Below are positions 1 through 10,557 of a DNA stretch of 34,449 nt, piece after piece. Position numbers and translations under genes: made by a program. Each line of letters begins with the position of its first letter. The first letter of the stretch is position 1. The stretch spans positions 1 to 34,449 of the forward strand of contig JAVBLU010000019.1 in NCBI GenBank assembly GCA_031553225.1, written 5' to 3'. Origin of the DNA: JAVBLU01 sp031553225. GTDB taxonomy: Bacteria; Bacillota; Clostridia; Christensenellales; UBA1750. The notes under the pieces were generated by a model, which searched no databases, was not told where the DNA came from, and saw nothing but the letters and a program-made list of their open reading frames with translations.

Positions 1-1
1 C

Positions 2-982
2 GGCGACGTGAACTACCGCAACGACCCGCACCCGCTCGTGGGCGCTTTCCCGCGCGACATGATCGTGGAGTTCGATCTGGGCGGCGAGTACCGCGCGGGG
101 CTGAACGGCTATTTTTCCGGCATCACGGCGTACGTGGAGGAGCGCATGCGCCTGTACCGCGGCCGCGGCGCCAAGGGCTTCGCCGTGCGGCACGTGGACT
201 GGCTCGGGGACGTGAGCATCAGCGAGGCGGATACTTTTTTTGCCATGGGCTGGAACCCGGCCGCAAACGGCCCGGCCACGCAGCGCCGGCTGCTCGCGCG
301 GCGCTACGCCCAGGCGGGCGCGGACGCGCTGTGCTCGCTTTTGCGCCTGGGCGAGGAGATCGTGCGTTGCGACCTGCACATTCTGGGGCTGAACGCCTTC
401 GGATGCTTTGGGTTTTTGCCCGAGACGCTTACAAGAACCCAGTACAACGTGATGAATCACTGCGCGCGCATGACGGCCGGCGGGGAAGCGCGCATACGCG
501 CCGCTTTGGATGACGAGACGGCGGTGCTGTGCGAGAAGGAGCGGGCCGCCGCGCTGTGCGATGAGTTTCTGGCCGTTGTGGAGCAGGCGCGCGGGACGCT
601 GCCGGACAGCGTGCTGGACCCCATTGAGACGAGCGGGCGCATCATGCGCGCCTGCGTGCCCATGCACCGTATCGCCGCGCAGATGCTGCTGTGCCGCATG
701 CGCCTGGAGCGCAGCCTGTACATCGACGAGCGGCTGCACGAAGCGCACCGCCTGCGCAAGCTTGCCGCAGAAGCGCAGGCCTGGCTGCTCGCGCAAGGTG
801 AGGAGCTGCGGCGGGTGAACCTGCAGGAGCTCTCGCAGGCGTATGGCGCGCATCCGTTCAAACCCTTCGGCTTTGGCGCGTCCGGCCGGCTGCCGGTGGA
901 CAACATCCAGACGCTGCTGCAGCGGCTGCAGGCCGAATACGATCCGATCTACGATTTTTTCACATGGAATATCATCATATAG
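2..982 (+). CDS. C-terminal part of a possible glycoside hydrolase (5' end outside the window)
   Basis: The reading frame is open from the first bases of the window (it reads G-D-V-N-Y-R-N-D from base 2), so the gene very probably begins upstream; the GTG at base 8 is not convincing as a start. I do not recognise the family with certainty. The stretch NDPHPLVGAFPRD followed by MIVEFDLGGEYRAG, and later FAMGWNPAANGP, recalls the region of GH67-type alpha-glucuronidases that carries a PHPLxGAF-like motif and a WNP motif, followed by an alpha-helical C-terminal part rich in Arg, Ala and Leu (roughly residues 90-270). No membrane segment is visible in the part present. The stop lies 11 bp before the kinase gene, so it is probably the upstream member of the same operon. 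The alternative is an uncharacterised sugar-locus protein with only fold-level similarity to GH67. Confidence 0.45.
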   Translation, partial: GDVNYRNDPHPLVGAFPRDMIVEFDLGGEYRAGLNGYFSGITAYVEERMRLYRGRGAKGFAVRHVDWLGDVSISEADTFFAMGWNPAANGPATQRRLLARRYAQAGADALCSLLRLGEEIVRCDLHILGLNAFGCFGFLPETLTRTQYNVMNHCARMTAGGEARIRAALDDETAVLCEKERAAALCDEFLAVVEQARGTLPDSVLDPIETSGRIMRACVPMHRIAAQMLLCRMRLERSLYIDERLHEAHRLRKLAAEAQAWLLAQGEELRRVNLQELSQAYGAHPFKPFGFGASGRLPVDNIQTLLQRLQAEYDPIYDFFTWNIII

Positions 983-993
983 GGTGATGCGCC

Positions 994-2784
994 GTGCGAC
1001 CGCTTCGGGATATGCGCCTTGAGAACAGGCTGACTTCGGTCTTTGTGCTCGTCATCCTCCTGCCTGTTGTGCTGGTGATGGCGCTGTACTCTGCAAGCCT
1101 GAACCGGCAGGCCGTGGAGCGCTTCGACGAGGGACAGGGGCAGAGGCTGCGCCAGCAGTCGCTGCTCTTGTCGTCTATCGTGCAGGAGATCACAATGCTC
1201 TCCAGCCTCACCGTGGACGACCAGAGCGTGCGGGAGGCCCTGGCGCAGCCTGCGTACGACCCTGTGGTGTACCGGCAAACGCGGCTGAGCCTGGAGCGCA
1301 TCGCCTCCTCCGTCCCTTACCAGCTGGGCAGCTTTTCCGCCACGCTCGTATCGCGCAACGGCTATGTCTATTCCACCCTGCCGCACAGCAGCTTCAGTGC
1401 GCAGGCCATGCTGCAAAGCGGCTGGTTTGCCGATATGCGCTCCTCTTCCGGCGCATACCACTGGTTTGTTGCAGGCGAGCCGGACGAGCGCACCGGCGCG
1501 CCGCTCTCCGGCCGGATATGCCTTGCGCGCAGCGTGGTGAACCCCATCACCCTGCGCGTGCAGGGGGCGCTGCTGCTCACGCTGGCCCCCGAGCAGCTCA
1601 TCGAGAGCATTGGCATCGGCAAAAACGCCGGGGGCGGGTTTGCGCTACTCGACATGGAGGGCCGGGTGATCGGCGCATCGGGCGACCTGGATCCGTCGGC
1701 CATCGCCGAGGCCTATCGCGCGCAGGGCCGCAGAGAGCTCTGCTTGGCCCGCCTGGGCGGGCGGAGCGTGCGGCTTTACTCCTCCTACGCCAGCTTTCCC
1801 GGCTGGACGCTCGTGCGCGCATATCCTCACGACGCCGCGCAGATGGGGCTGATGCCTGCCCTTGCGCGGCAGATCGTCACCATCGCCCTGTGCGCGGTGG
1901 CTTTCTGTCTGCTCGCCACGGGCATGATCCGGCGGTTCCTCTCGCCCATGCGCGTCATCATTGCCACCATGCAGCAGGTGGAGGCGGGCGACCTGCACAA
2001 GCGCCTCGTCCTGGACAGGGACGCCGCCCCCGAGCTGCGCGAGCTGAACGCCCGGCTGTCGGATATGCTCGACAAGGTGAACACCCTGATGGACGCCAAT
2101 GAACAAAGCCGCCGCGAAGCCATGGAGCAGGAGCGCCAGAAGGTGGAGTATCGCTACAACATGCTGCGCTCGCAGGTGCAGCCGCATTTTTTGTTTAATA
2201 CTTTGAACGATATAAAATGGTTGGCGCTCATCAACGGCGATATGGGCGCAGTGGAGGCCATCGCCGCGCTGGGGCGGCTGCTGGAGGCGAGCATCGATAT
2301 CCGCGCGAACCTGGTTCCCTTAAGCGAAGAGGCCGACAACCTGGACGCCTACATCCGTCTGGTGAAGCTGCGCTACGGCGACCGGGTGACCTTTGCCGTG
2401 GACCTGCCGCAAGAGCTGCGCTCCGCCGGCGTGGCCGCCATGATGATCCAGCCCCTTGTGGAGAACGCCGTACGACACGGCTTGCAGCCGCGCGGCATGG
2501 GCGGACGGGTGGAAGTGCGCGCGCGGCGCGAGGGGGACGACCTTGTGCTGAGCGTTGCGGACGACGGCGTGGGCTTTGCCCCCGAGCAGGCGAAAGCGCT
2601 GCTGGCCAGCTCCCAGCAGTCCACGGAGCACCTGTCCATGATCGGACTGGTGGGCACGCACGAGCGCATCCGGTACTTGTTTGGCGAACCGTACGGCATC
2701 AGCATACGCAGCGGGCCGGACAAGGGCGCGGAGGTGTCCATCCGCCTGCCCTACCGCGTGCACGAACAGGAGGAAGGCGCATGA
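994..2784 (+). CDS. YesM-type sensor histidine kinase
   Basis: Membrane sensor kinase of 596 residues that should phosphorylate the regulator encoded next to it. Membrane helix 1 spans about residues 13-32, an extracellular Cache-like sensor about 33-290, membrane helix 2 about 293-312 and a HAMP linker about 313-367. The His_kinase domain contains QPHFLFNTLNDIKW with the phospho-acceptor at H398. The ATPase domain has an N-box (QPLVENAVRHG, about 486-496), a G1 box (VADDGVGF, 521-528) and GLVGTHERI near 551. This is the standard YesM/LytS layout and the length is normal for the family. The GTG start is chosen because AGGGTGAT lies at 981-988 with a 5-nt gap; a weaker ATG at 1012 has no Shine-Dalgarno. 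It overlaps the regulator gene by ATGA. The ligand is probably an extracellular sugar, inferred from context. Confidence 0.95.
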   Translation: MRPLRDMRLENRLTSVFVLVILLPVVLVMALYSASLNRQAVERFDEGQGQRLRQQSLLLSSIVQEITMLSSLTVDDQSVREALAQPAYDPVVYRQTRLSLERIASSVPYQLGSFSATLVSRNGYVYSTLPHSSFSAQAMLQSGWFADMRSSSGAYHWFVAGEPDERTGAPLSGRICLARSVVNPITLRVQGALLLTLAPEQLIESIGIGKNAGGGFALLDMEGRVIGASGDLDPSAIAEAYRAQGRRELCLARLGGRSVRLYSSYASFPGWTLVRAYPHDAAQMGLMPALARQIVTIALCAVAFCLLATGMIRRFLSPMRVIIATMQQVEAGDLHKRLVLDRDAAPELRELNARLSDMLDKVNTLMDANEQSRREAMEQERQKVEYRYNMLRSQVQPHFLFNTLNDIKWLALINGDMGAVEAIAALGRLLEASIDIRANLVPLSEEADNLDAYIRLVKLRYGDRVTFAVDLPQELRSAGVAAMMIQPLVENAVRHGLQPRGMGGRVEVRARREGDDLVLSVADDGVGFAPEQAKALLASSQQSTEHLSMIGLVGTHERIRYLFGEPYGISIRSGPDKGAEVSIRLPYRVHEQEEGA

Positions 2785-3905
2785 TCCGCGTGATGATCGT
2801 GGACGACGAGATGCTCGTGCGCCTGGGGCTGCGCAGCGGCATCGCCTGGCAGCAGTACGGCTGTCAGGTGGTGGGGGAGGCGTGCGACGGCGTGGAAGCG
2901 CTGGAACTCTTCCGGCAGGTGCGGCCCAACCTGGTGTTTCTTGACATCGGCATGCCCCGCATGGACGGGCTTGCCTTCTTTGAGGAGGCGCAGCGGATCG
3001 ACCCGGCCGCAAAGTTTGTCATCCTCAGCTGCCACAACGAATTCGGCCTGGTCAAGCGTGCGCTGCAGCTGGGCGCGGCGGACTACGTGCACAAGCTGTC
3101 CTTTCACCCGGCCGACGTGGAAGCGCTGATCGCCCGGCTGAAGCTGAGCGCTCCCGGCCCGGACCAGGGCGACCGGCAGGAGCTGTGCCCGCCCTTTTCC
3201 ATGCAGGACGCGCAAAGCGGCAGCCTGGACTTTGGCACGGACTGCGTGGCCCTGACAATTCGTTCGGGGAGCGGCTTGGAGAATAGCGTGCCGCGCATCA
3301 GCATGATGCGCGACGTGATCGGCCAGGTGGCGCGCTACATCGGCCCGGCGTGCGCCTGTTTCGAGGAGAGCTATTGCTGCGTGCTGCTGCACGCTCTGCC
3401 GGACTGGCTCAATGGCGAGAAGACCGCCGAGATAGCTCAGCGCCTGCAGGAGGCGCTGAGCGCCTGCTTTGGCGGGGAGGAGTTCTTCATCGGCGTGAGC
3501 GAGCGGTGCGCAAGGCCCGCGCAGGCCATCGAAGCCGCCACGCGGGCAAGCCCCGCAAACCGGTACGTGCAGACGGCCCTGCGCTACGTGAACAGCCACT
3601 TTGCGCAGGCGGTTTCCCTGCGGGATATGTCCGTCCGCCTGAACCTGAACGAGAGCTACTTTGGCATGCTGTTTAAAAAGGAGATGGGCGTCAGCTTCGT
3701 GCACTACGCAAACGGCTTGCGCATACGGCGCGCGCAGGCGCTCATCAGATCCGGCAAAACGGTGACGGAGGCCGCCTACGCCGTGGGATTTGAGAACGTG
3801 CCCTACTTTACGCGCCTGTACAAACGCCTGTTGGGCCACGCGCCCACCAAGGGCGGCGACAGGCGCCCTGTCGGCTACAAAAGGGCGACATCGAGGGACG
3901 AATAA
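2781..3905 (+). CDS. YesN-type response regulator with AraC output domain
   Basis: Cytoplasmic transcription regulator of 374 residues, partner of the kinase just upstream. The receiver domain (about 1-120) has the acidic pair in IVDDE (D8, D9), the phospho-acceptor D55 in FLDIGMP and the conserved lysine K105 in YVHK. The C-terminal AraC/XylS domain (about 255-350) has two helix-turn-helix units, visible as SLRDMSVRLNLNESYFGMLF and VTEAAYAVGFENVPYFTRLY. YesN proteins often exceed 450 residues, so the middle region is short here. The open frame extends far upstream inside the kinase gene, but the ATG at 2781 is correct: it has GGAGGAAGG at 2769-2777 and the REC domain starts directly after it. 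ATGA overlap with the kinase implies coupled translation. It probably activates this operon or a nearby glycan operon. Confidence 0.95.
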   Translation: MIRVMIVDDEMLVRLGLRSGIAWQQYGCQVVGEACDGVEALELFRQVRPNLVFLDIGMPRMDGLAFFEEAQRIDPAAKFVILSCHNEFGLVKRALQLGAADYVHKLSFHPADVEALIARLKLSAPGPDQGDRQELCPPFSMQDAQSGSLDFGTDCVALTIRSGSGLENSVPRISMMRDVIGQVARYIGPACACFEESYCCVLLHALPDWLNGEKTAEIAQRLQEALSACFGGEEFFIGVSERCARPAQAIEAATRASPANRYVQTALRYVNSHFAQAVSLRDMSVRLNLNESYFGMLFKKEMGVSFVHYANGLRIRRAQALIRSGKTVTEAAYAVGFENVPYFTRLYKRLLGHAPTKGGDRRPVGYKRATSRDE

Positions 3906-3918
3906 GGGGGAAGACGTT

Positions 3919-4935
3919 GTGAACCGGATTCGTTTGGTGCATTCCGACACGCTGAGCTGCGAGCCGATTCTGCGGCGCGCGCCGGACGGCTGCCTGGTGT
4001 GCGTGTGCCAGTGCGGCGATGTGCGCGAGCCTGCGCCCGGCAACCGGGTCTTCGTGTTCCGCTCGGACGATGAGGGAGAGAGCTGGAGCGCGCCGCAGCT
4101 CATTCGCCCCGAGGACGGCCGGGCGGTGTACGCCACCGAAGTGATGCGGCTGGGCGACGGCCTGCACGCCTTTTTAACGCTGCACGACGGAGGGTTTCTC
4201 AACTGGACGTGCGCCGTTGCGGTAAGCGGCGACGGCGGCCGTACGTGGCAGGACGGCGGGCCTCCGCCCGTGTTTGCGGCTTATGCATTCCTGCGCGGCA
4301 TGATCCGCTTGCACAGCGGCGCGCTTCTCATCCCCTACCAGCATTATCCGGTAAGCCCGGAGGAGAACGACCGCCTGGTTGCCCAGGGCGGCCGGCTTGC
4401 GCAGTGTACGATCAACCATGTGGAGAACGGCGTGCTGCGCAGCCGGGACGGCGGCGCGACCTACGAGCGCTGCGCGGGGCCGGACATCCCCATTCGCCAG
4501 GACACGGGCCGCAACTGGGCGTGGACCGAGCCGACCATAGCGGAGGTCGCGCCCGGGCGCGTGGTGATGCTGCTGCGCGTGTGCGGTACGGGGTGCCTGT
4601 GGCGCAGCGAGTCCGCGGATGCAGGCGCGAGCTGGAGCCCGGCCGTGCGTACGGACATCCCCAATCCGGGCAACAAGCCCAAGCTGATCGTCCTGCCCGG
4701 CGGGGCGGTCGCCCTCATCCATACGCCCAACCCCACGCCCGGCTTCCGCAACCGAAGCCCGCTTAGCGTGTGGGTGTCGCACGACGGGCTGCTCAGCTTT
4801 GACCAAAGGGTCATCGTGACGGATTTCCCGGGCGCGTTCTGCTATCCGGACGGGTTCTATGAGGACGGGCGCCTGCTCTTTACCATCGAACACAACCGCC
4901 ACGACATCCTTTTCATCAGCCAGGAGCTGCCATGA
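3919..4935 (+). CDS. BNR-repeat sialidase-like protein (cytoplasmic)
   Basis: A 338-residue six-bladed propeller protein of the BNR_2/exo-sialidase-like group. Asp-box motifs (SxDxGxxW) appear as SDDEGESW, SGDGGRTW, SRDGGATY and SADAGASW. The C-terminal YPDGFYEDGRLLF followed by EHNRHDILF is typical of the intracellular BNR_2 group. There is no signal peptide, so it should act in the cytoplasm. GTG at 3919 is taken as the start: AAGGGGG at 3904-3910 precedes it by 8 nt, and the frame upstream is only the shadow of the regulator gene. It starts 13 bp after the regulator stop and overlaps the sugar kinase by ATGA. The substrate could be sialic acid or another acidic sugar; the fold is clear but I do not assign a reaction. 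Confidence 0.85.
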   Translation: MNRIRLVHSDTLSCEPILRRAPDGCLVCVCQCGDVREPAPGNRVFVFRSDDEGESWSAPQLIRPEDGRAVYATEVMRLGDGLHAFLTLHDGGFLNWTCAVAVSGDGGRTWQDGGPPPVFAAYAFLRGMIRLHSGALLIPYQHYPVSPEENDRLVAQGGRLAQCTINHVENGVLRSRDGGATYERCAGPDIPIRQDTGRNWAWTEPTIAEVAPGRVVMLLRVCGTGCLWRSESADAGASWSPAVRTDIPNPGNKPKLIVLPGGAVALIHTPNPTPGFRNRSPLSVWVSHDGLLSFDQRVIVTDFPGAFCYPDGFYEDGRLLFTIEHNRHDILFISQELP

Positions 4936-6272
4936 GGTACGTCGCGCTGGATGTTGGCAGCACGCGCATCAAGTGCGCCGCGCTGGACACGCGGGCGCTC
5001 GCGTGGACGGAGCTTGCGGGCGCGGCGTTTCCCGCGCCGCTGTCCGGGCCGGCCACGCGCTTTGAGGTGGACGCCGAGGCGCTGCTGCGCCTGTGCGCGG
5101 GCCTCCTCGACGCGGCGCTGGACGCCTGCCCGGACAGCGGCGGGGTCTTGTTCAGCGTACAGATGCACGGTTTTGTGATCACGGACGGCCGCGATCGGCC
5201 GCTGACCGGGTACGTCTCCTGGCGCGACGCGGCTTGCCGGGAGACGGGACCGGATGGCCTGGCGCATCTGGAGCGGATGCGGGGGCAGCTGCCGCAGGAC
5301 GCTTTGGCGGCGACCGGCATGCCCCTGCGGGAGAAACTGGGCCTGAGCAATCTGTACGCCCGGCTGCAGGGCGGTCTGGTTCTGCCGGAGGGGGCGGTCT
5401 TTCACACGCTCGGGGGTTTTCTCATCCGCCGCCTGGGCGGGGAGCGCTGCTGTCACCAGAGCAGCGCGGCCGCCACCGGGCTGTATGACGCCTGCGCCGG
5501 GCAATGGTCGCAGACGCTCATCCACGCGTGCGGGGCACAGCGGCTGCGGTTTCCGCGCGTGGAGGCGGGCTTTGCCTGCGCGGGCGAATACGCGCGCGGA
5601 GGCCGCGCATACGCCCTGTATCCGGACGTGGGCGATCAGCAGGTATGCGTGATGGGGAGCCTTGCGCGGCCGCTTCAGGACGTGAACGTGAACGTGGGCA
5701 CGGGGGGCATGGTCGGGCGGATCGTGGACGGTTTCCAGCGCTGCGGGGAATGCCGTCCGCTGCTTTTTGGGCGTTACGTGCGCACGCAGACCGGGCTGCC
5801 GGCCGGTCGCCACGCGCAGGCTTTGGTGGACGCCATTGTCGGTGGCGCGCGCCTGTGCGGCGGCGCTGCCGACGAGAGCGCCGTTTGGGCGCGCATTGCG
5901 GGCCTCGCGCCGACGTCGTCTCCGCTGTGCGCGGCATTTGGCCCGGGAGACGCGCTCATGCTTCAGGGCGCTTTCCACCCCGGCCTTTCCGTCCAGGACG
6001 TGGTGAACGCCTTCTACCAGGGCATGGCGGAGCGCTACGCCCAGGCCGTAACCGGAATGCATCCCGGCGCGCGCAGGCTGGCGTTTTCCGGCGGAGCGGT
6101 GGAGCGAAACCCCGCGCTGCGCGGGCATATCGAACGGGCCTGCGGCTTGCCCCAGGCGCGCTGCGGGCGAAGCGCCGCCATGGCAGGGCTTTTGCAGCTT
6201 GCGCTTATCGCCCAAGGTGCCTGCGCAGGCCCGGATGAGGCACGCGCCGCCCTGGAAGCGGCGGGGTACTAA
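4932..6272 (+). CDS. FGGY-family carbohydrate kinase
   Basis: ATP-dependent sugar kinase of 446 residues, cytoplasmic. The N-terminal phosphate-binding loop is YVALDVGSTRIKCAALD (about 3-19). QMHGFVITDGRDRPLTGYVSWRD (about 77-99) matches the substrate-loop region of FGGY kinases. NVNVGTGGMVGRIV (near 256) and the C-terminal FSGGAVERNPALRGHIERA (near 384) match the nucleotide-binding parts of domain II. It is somewhat shorter than the usual 480-520 residues, but both domains are present. The start overlaps the preceding stop (ATGA). Family members phosphorylate xylulose, rhamnulose, gluconate, fuculose or sedoheptulose; the sequence does not tell me which. Last gene of the plus-strand operon, followed by a hairpin terminator. 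With a fucosidase gene nearby, fuculokinase is one possibility, but this is only inference from location. Confidence 0.9.
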   Translation: MRYVALDVGSTRIKCAALDTRALAWTELAGAAFPAPLSGPATRFEVDAEALLRLCAGLLDAALDACPDSGGVLFSVQMHGFVITDGRDRPLTGYVSWRDAACRETGPDGLAHLERMRGQLPQDALAATGMPLREKLGLSNLYARLQGGLVLPEGAVFHTLGGFLIRRLGGERCCHQSSAAATGLYDACAGQWSQTLIHACGAQRLRFPRVEAGFACAGEYARGGRAYALYPDVGDQQVCVMGSLARPLQDVNVNVGTGGMVGRIVDGFQRCGECRPLLFGRYVRTQTGLPAGRHAQALVDAIVGGARLCGGAADESAVWARIAGLAPTSSPLCAAFGPGDALMLQGAFHPGLSVQDVVNAFYQGMAERYAQAVTGMHPGARRLAFSGGAVERNPALRGHIERACGLPQARCGRSAAMAGLLQLALIAQGACAGPDEARAALEAAGY

Positions 6273-6304
6273 AGCCCCGCGCCCGCATGCGGCGGGGAGG
6301 AAAA

Positions 6305-6336
6305 GGGCTCCGCGGCCGTATTCGGCCGCGGAGCCC
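6305..6336. terminator. Bidirectional hairpin terminator between convergent genes
   Basis: A perfect 14-bp stem, GGGCTCCGCGGCCG at 6305-6318 against its complement at 6323-6336, with a TATT loop. On the minus strand the stem is followed by TTTTCC, so it is best placed to end the fucosidase transcript; on the plus strand the tail is TTGCTC, which is weaker. A smaller GC-rich repeat (CCCCGC 6275-6280 with GCGGGG 6292-6297) lies just after the sugar kinase stop. Confidence 0.85.
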
Positions 6337-6350
6337 TTGCTCGAATCCGC

Positions 6351-7649
6351 CTAGACGCGCTCGGAGGTGACCTCGCGGCCGCCGTGCAGCTGCGGGTAAT
6401 AGCTGGCGAAACAGTACTCCGGCTCCTTGTCAAACTCCAGCTCGATGACCGTGATGCCCGCGGCGGAGTCCGGCGGCGGGGTGAGCGGCAGGTTCTTCAG
6501 CAGGATGCGCTGGCCTTTATGCTCAAAGTCGATGGGTCCTCCGCCGTTTACGTACCGCACCGCTTTGGGAGCGCAGGCGTATCCGCCGATGCCCATGCCG
6601 CCCGTGGTGGGCCATATCCAGTTCCACAGGTACACCTTGTTGCCGGAGGTAACGCTTGCGCACACGCCGTTGCCGCCGCCCCGCCTGGGCGTGGGCCTGA
6701 GGCCGTACACCGCCGCGCCGTTCTGCTGCAGCCATCGGCCAACCGTGGAAAGCGGCTCGACCACTTCCCCGGGCACGGACCCATCCGGCGCGGGGCCGAC
6801 GTTGAGCAGGAGGTTCCCGCCCCCGGCGACGCACCGCGCGAGCATTTTGATGATCTGCTGTGCGTTGTAGCTATACGCCGCGGCCTGCCGGGAGTCCACA
6901 TATCCCCAGCTGATGCCGTTGAAGGTCATGCAGGCTTCCCAGTCGCGCGTGTCGGCGGTGATGTGCTCCTCGGGCGTGCCGAAATCCTCATCCAGCCTGC
7001 TGCGGTTGTTGATGATGAGGTCGGGCTGCAGCGCGCGCAGCTTCTGGTTCATTTCCACCGAGTTCCAGCCCTCCCAGGACTCCATGGGCAGGGACACGTC
7101 GTACCACAGGATGTCGATCTTGCCATAGTTCGTGAGCAGCTCGGTGTTCAGATCCAGAATGTACTGGTTGAAGCGCGCCCGCGCCTGGCTGTCAAACGCG
7201 CAGCGCCAGCCGTCCGGGTGGTGCCAGTCCATCAACGAGGAATAGAACCCGATGCGCAGGCCGGACTCGCGGCAGGCGTCCACAAACTCGCGCACAATGT
7301 CGCGCTTCGGGCCAAAGTTAACGCTGTTGTAAGGGTTGGCCTTGGAATCCCACAAGCTGAAGCCTTCGTGATGGCGGGTGGTGAGCACCATGTACTTCAT
7401 GCCGGCGGCCTTGGCCAGCTTGGCCCACTCGCGCGGCGCGCCGGGCTTTGGCGCAAAGGTGTCCGCCAGACGCTCGTACTCGGGAATGGGGTCGTTCTCC
7501 AGCGTCATCAGCCACTCATTGCGGCCGATTTGCGAATATAGTCCGTAATGGATGAACATGCCGAAGCGGGCGCTGCGCCACCAGGCCATGCGCTCGTCGC
7601 GCGTTCTGGCCGTCGCTTCCTCGTACGCGGCCTTGCTGAGCAGTTTCAT
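6351..7649 (-). CDS. Alpha-L-fucosidase, GH29 family
   Basis: Retaining glycosidase of 432 residues that removes alpha-L-fucose from glycans. The TIM-barrel shows the GH29 hallmarks: WWRSARFGMFIHYGLYS (24-39), the TTRHHEGFSLWDS block (90-102) with the paired histidines H93/H94, GFYSSLMDWHHPD (134-146), and the nucleophile region GKIDILWYD with D184 as the expected nucleophile. A beta-sandwich domain follows from about residue 320. No signal peptide, so it is probably cytoplasmic and acts on imported oligosaccharides. The ATG is preceded by AAGGGGGAG (7655-7663 on the complement). It ends at a strong terminator. Between it and the upstream kinase lie a terminator and a possible promoter, so it may be transcribed alone. 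Fucose specificity is the family norm; other deoxy-sugar specificity cannot be excluded. Confidence 0.93.
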   Translation of the reverse strand: MKLLSKAAYEEATARTRDERMAWWRSARFGMFIHYGLYSQIGRNEWLMTLENDPIPEYERLADTFAPKPGAPREWAKLAKAAGMKYMVLTTRHHEGFSLWDSKANPYNSVNFGPKRDIVREFVDACRESGLRIGFYSSLMDWHHPDGWRCAFDSQARARFNQYILDLNTELLTNYGKIDILWYDVSLPMESWEGWNSVEMNQKLRALQPDLIINNRSRLDEDFGTPEEHITADTRDWEACMTFNGISWGYVDSRQAAAYSYNAQQIIKMLARCVAGGGNLLLNVGPAPDGSVPGEVVEPLSTVGRWLQQNGAAVYGLRPTPRRGGGNGVCASVTSGNKVYLWNWIWPTTGGMGIGGYACAPKAVRYVNGGGPIDFEHKGQRILLKNLPLTPPPDSAAGITVIELEFDKEPEYCFASYYPQLHGGREVTSERV

Positions 7650-7708
7650 GTTCGCTCCCCCTTTGTGCGCCGGATGGGCCGGCAGCCGCAGGCGCGGCCG
7701 CCGCCTCT

Positions 7709-7736
7709 ATTCTACTATAACTGGAAAAAAGAACAA
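7709..7736 (-). promoter_or_regulatory. Possible promoter for the fucosidase gene
   Basis: On the minus strand a -10-like TAGAAT (7709-7714) lies 16 nt from TTGTTC (7731-7736), a poor -35. The site follows the terminator of the upstream kinase gene and precedes the fucosidase start by about 60 nt, which fits a separate transcript. The overlapping TATAGT is an alternative -10. Moderate to weak evidence. Confidence 0.4.
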
Positions 7737-7765
7737 GGCCCCGGCGGCGGATGCCGGCCGGGGCC
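7725..7765 (-). terminator. Rho-independent terminator of the hybrid kinase gene
   Basis: The stem GGCCCCGG (7737-7744) with CCGGGGCC (7758-7765) is extended inside by CGGC/GCCG with one bulged base. On the minus strand the hairpin is followed by TTGTTC and a run of six T (7725-7730). It starts 14 nt after the stop codon of the hybrid kinase, so the kinase and fucosidase genes are probably separate units. Confidence 0.75.
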
Positions 7766-7778
7766 GCCTGGGGGCGGG

Positions 7779-10412
<2,634 letters not shown>

Positions 10413-10516
10413 GGGCCACCTCCGCGGAGAAGTGAGGCGCAGGCGAAATGAATGCGGAATGTGCGGCTGATGCTGTATATGCCGCCCTATTGTGGAAATT
10501 TTTGTACTCTGCGCAG

Positions 10517-10545
10517 ATTATATAGGATAACGCAACGCCTGGCAA
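10517..10545 (-). promoter_or_regulatory. Near-consensus sigma-A promoter for the hybrid kinase gene
   Basis: On the minus strand TTGCCA (10540-10545) and a perfect TATAAT (10517-10522) are separated by exactly 17 nt. Transcription should begin near 10510 and give a leader of about 98 nt before the ATG. The site sits between the sulfatase stop and the kinase start. No terminator is visible after the sulfatase, so read-through could add to expression. Confidence 0.8.
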
Positions 10546-10557
10546 GGTGGACGGGCT

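Noticed and set aside
2751..4202. Long minus-strand open frame of 483 codons opposite the regulator and BNR genes
   Set aside because: Low-complexity His/Arg/Ala-rich composition, no ribosome binding site, fully opposite genes with clear domains; a result of high GC at third codon positions.
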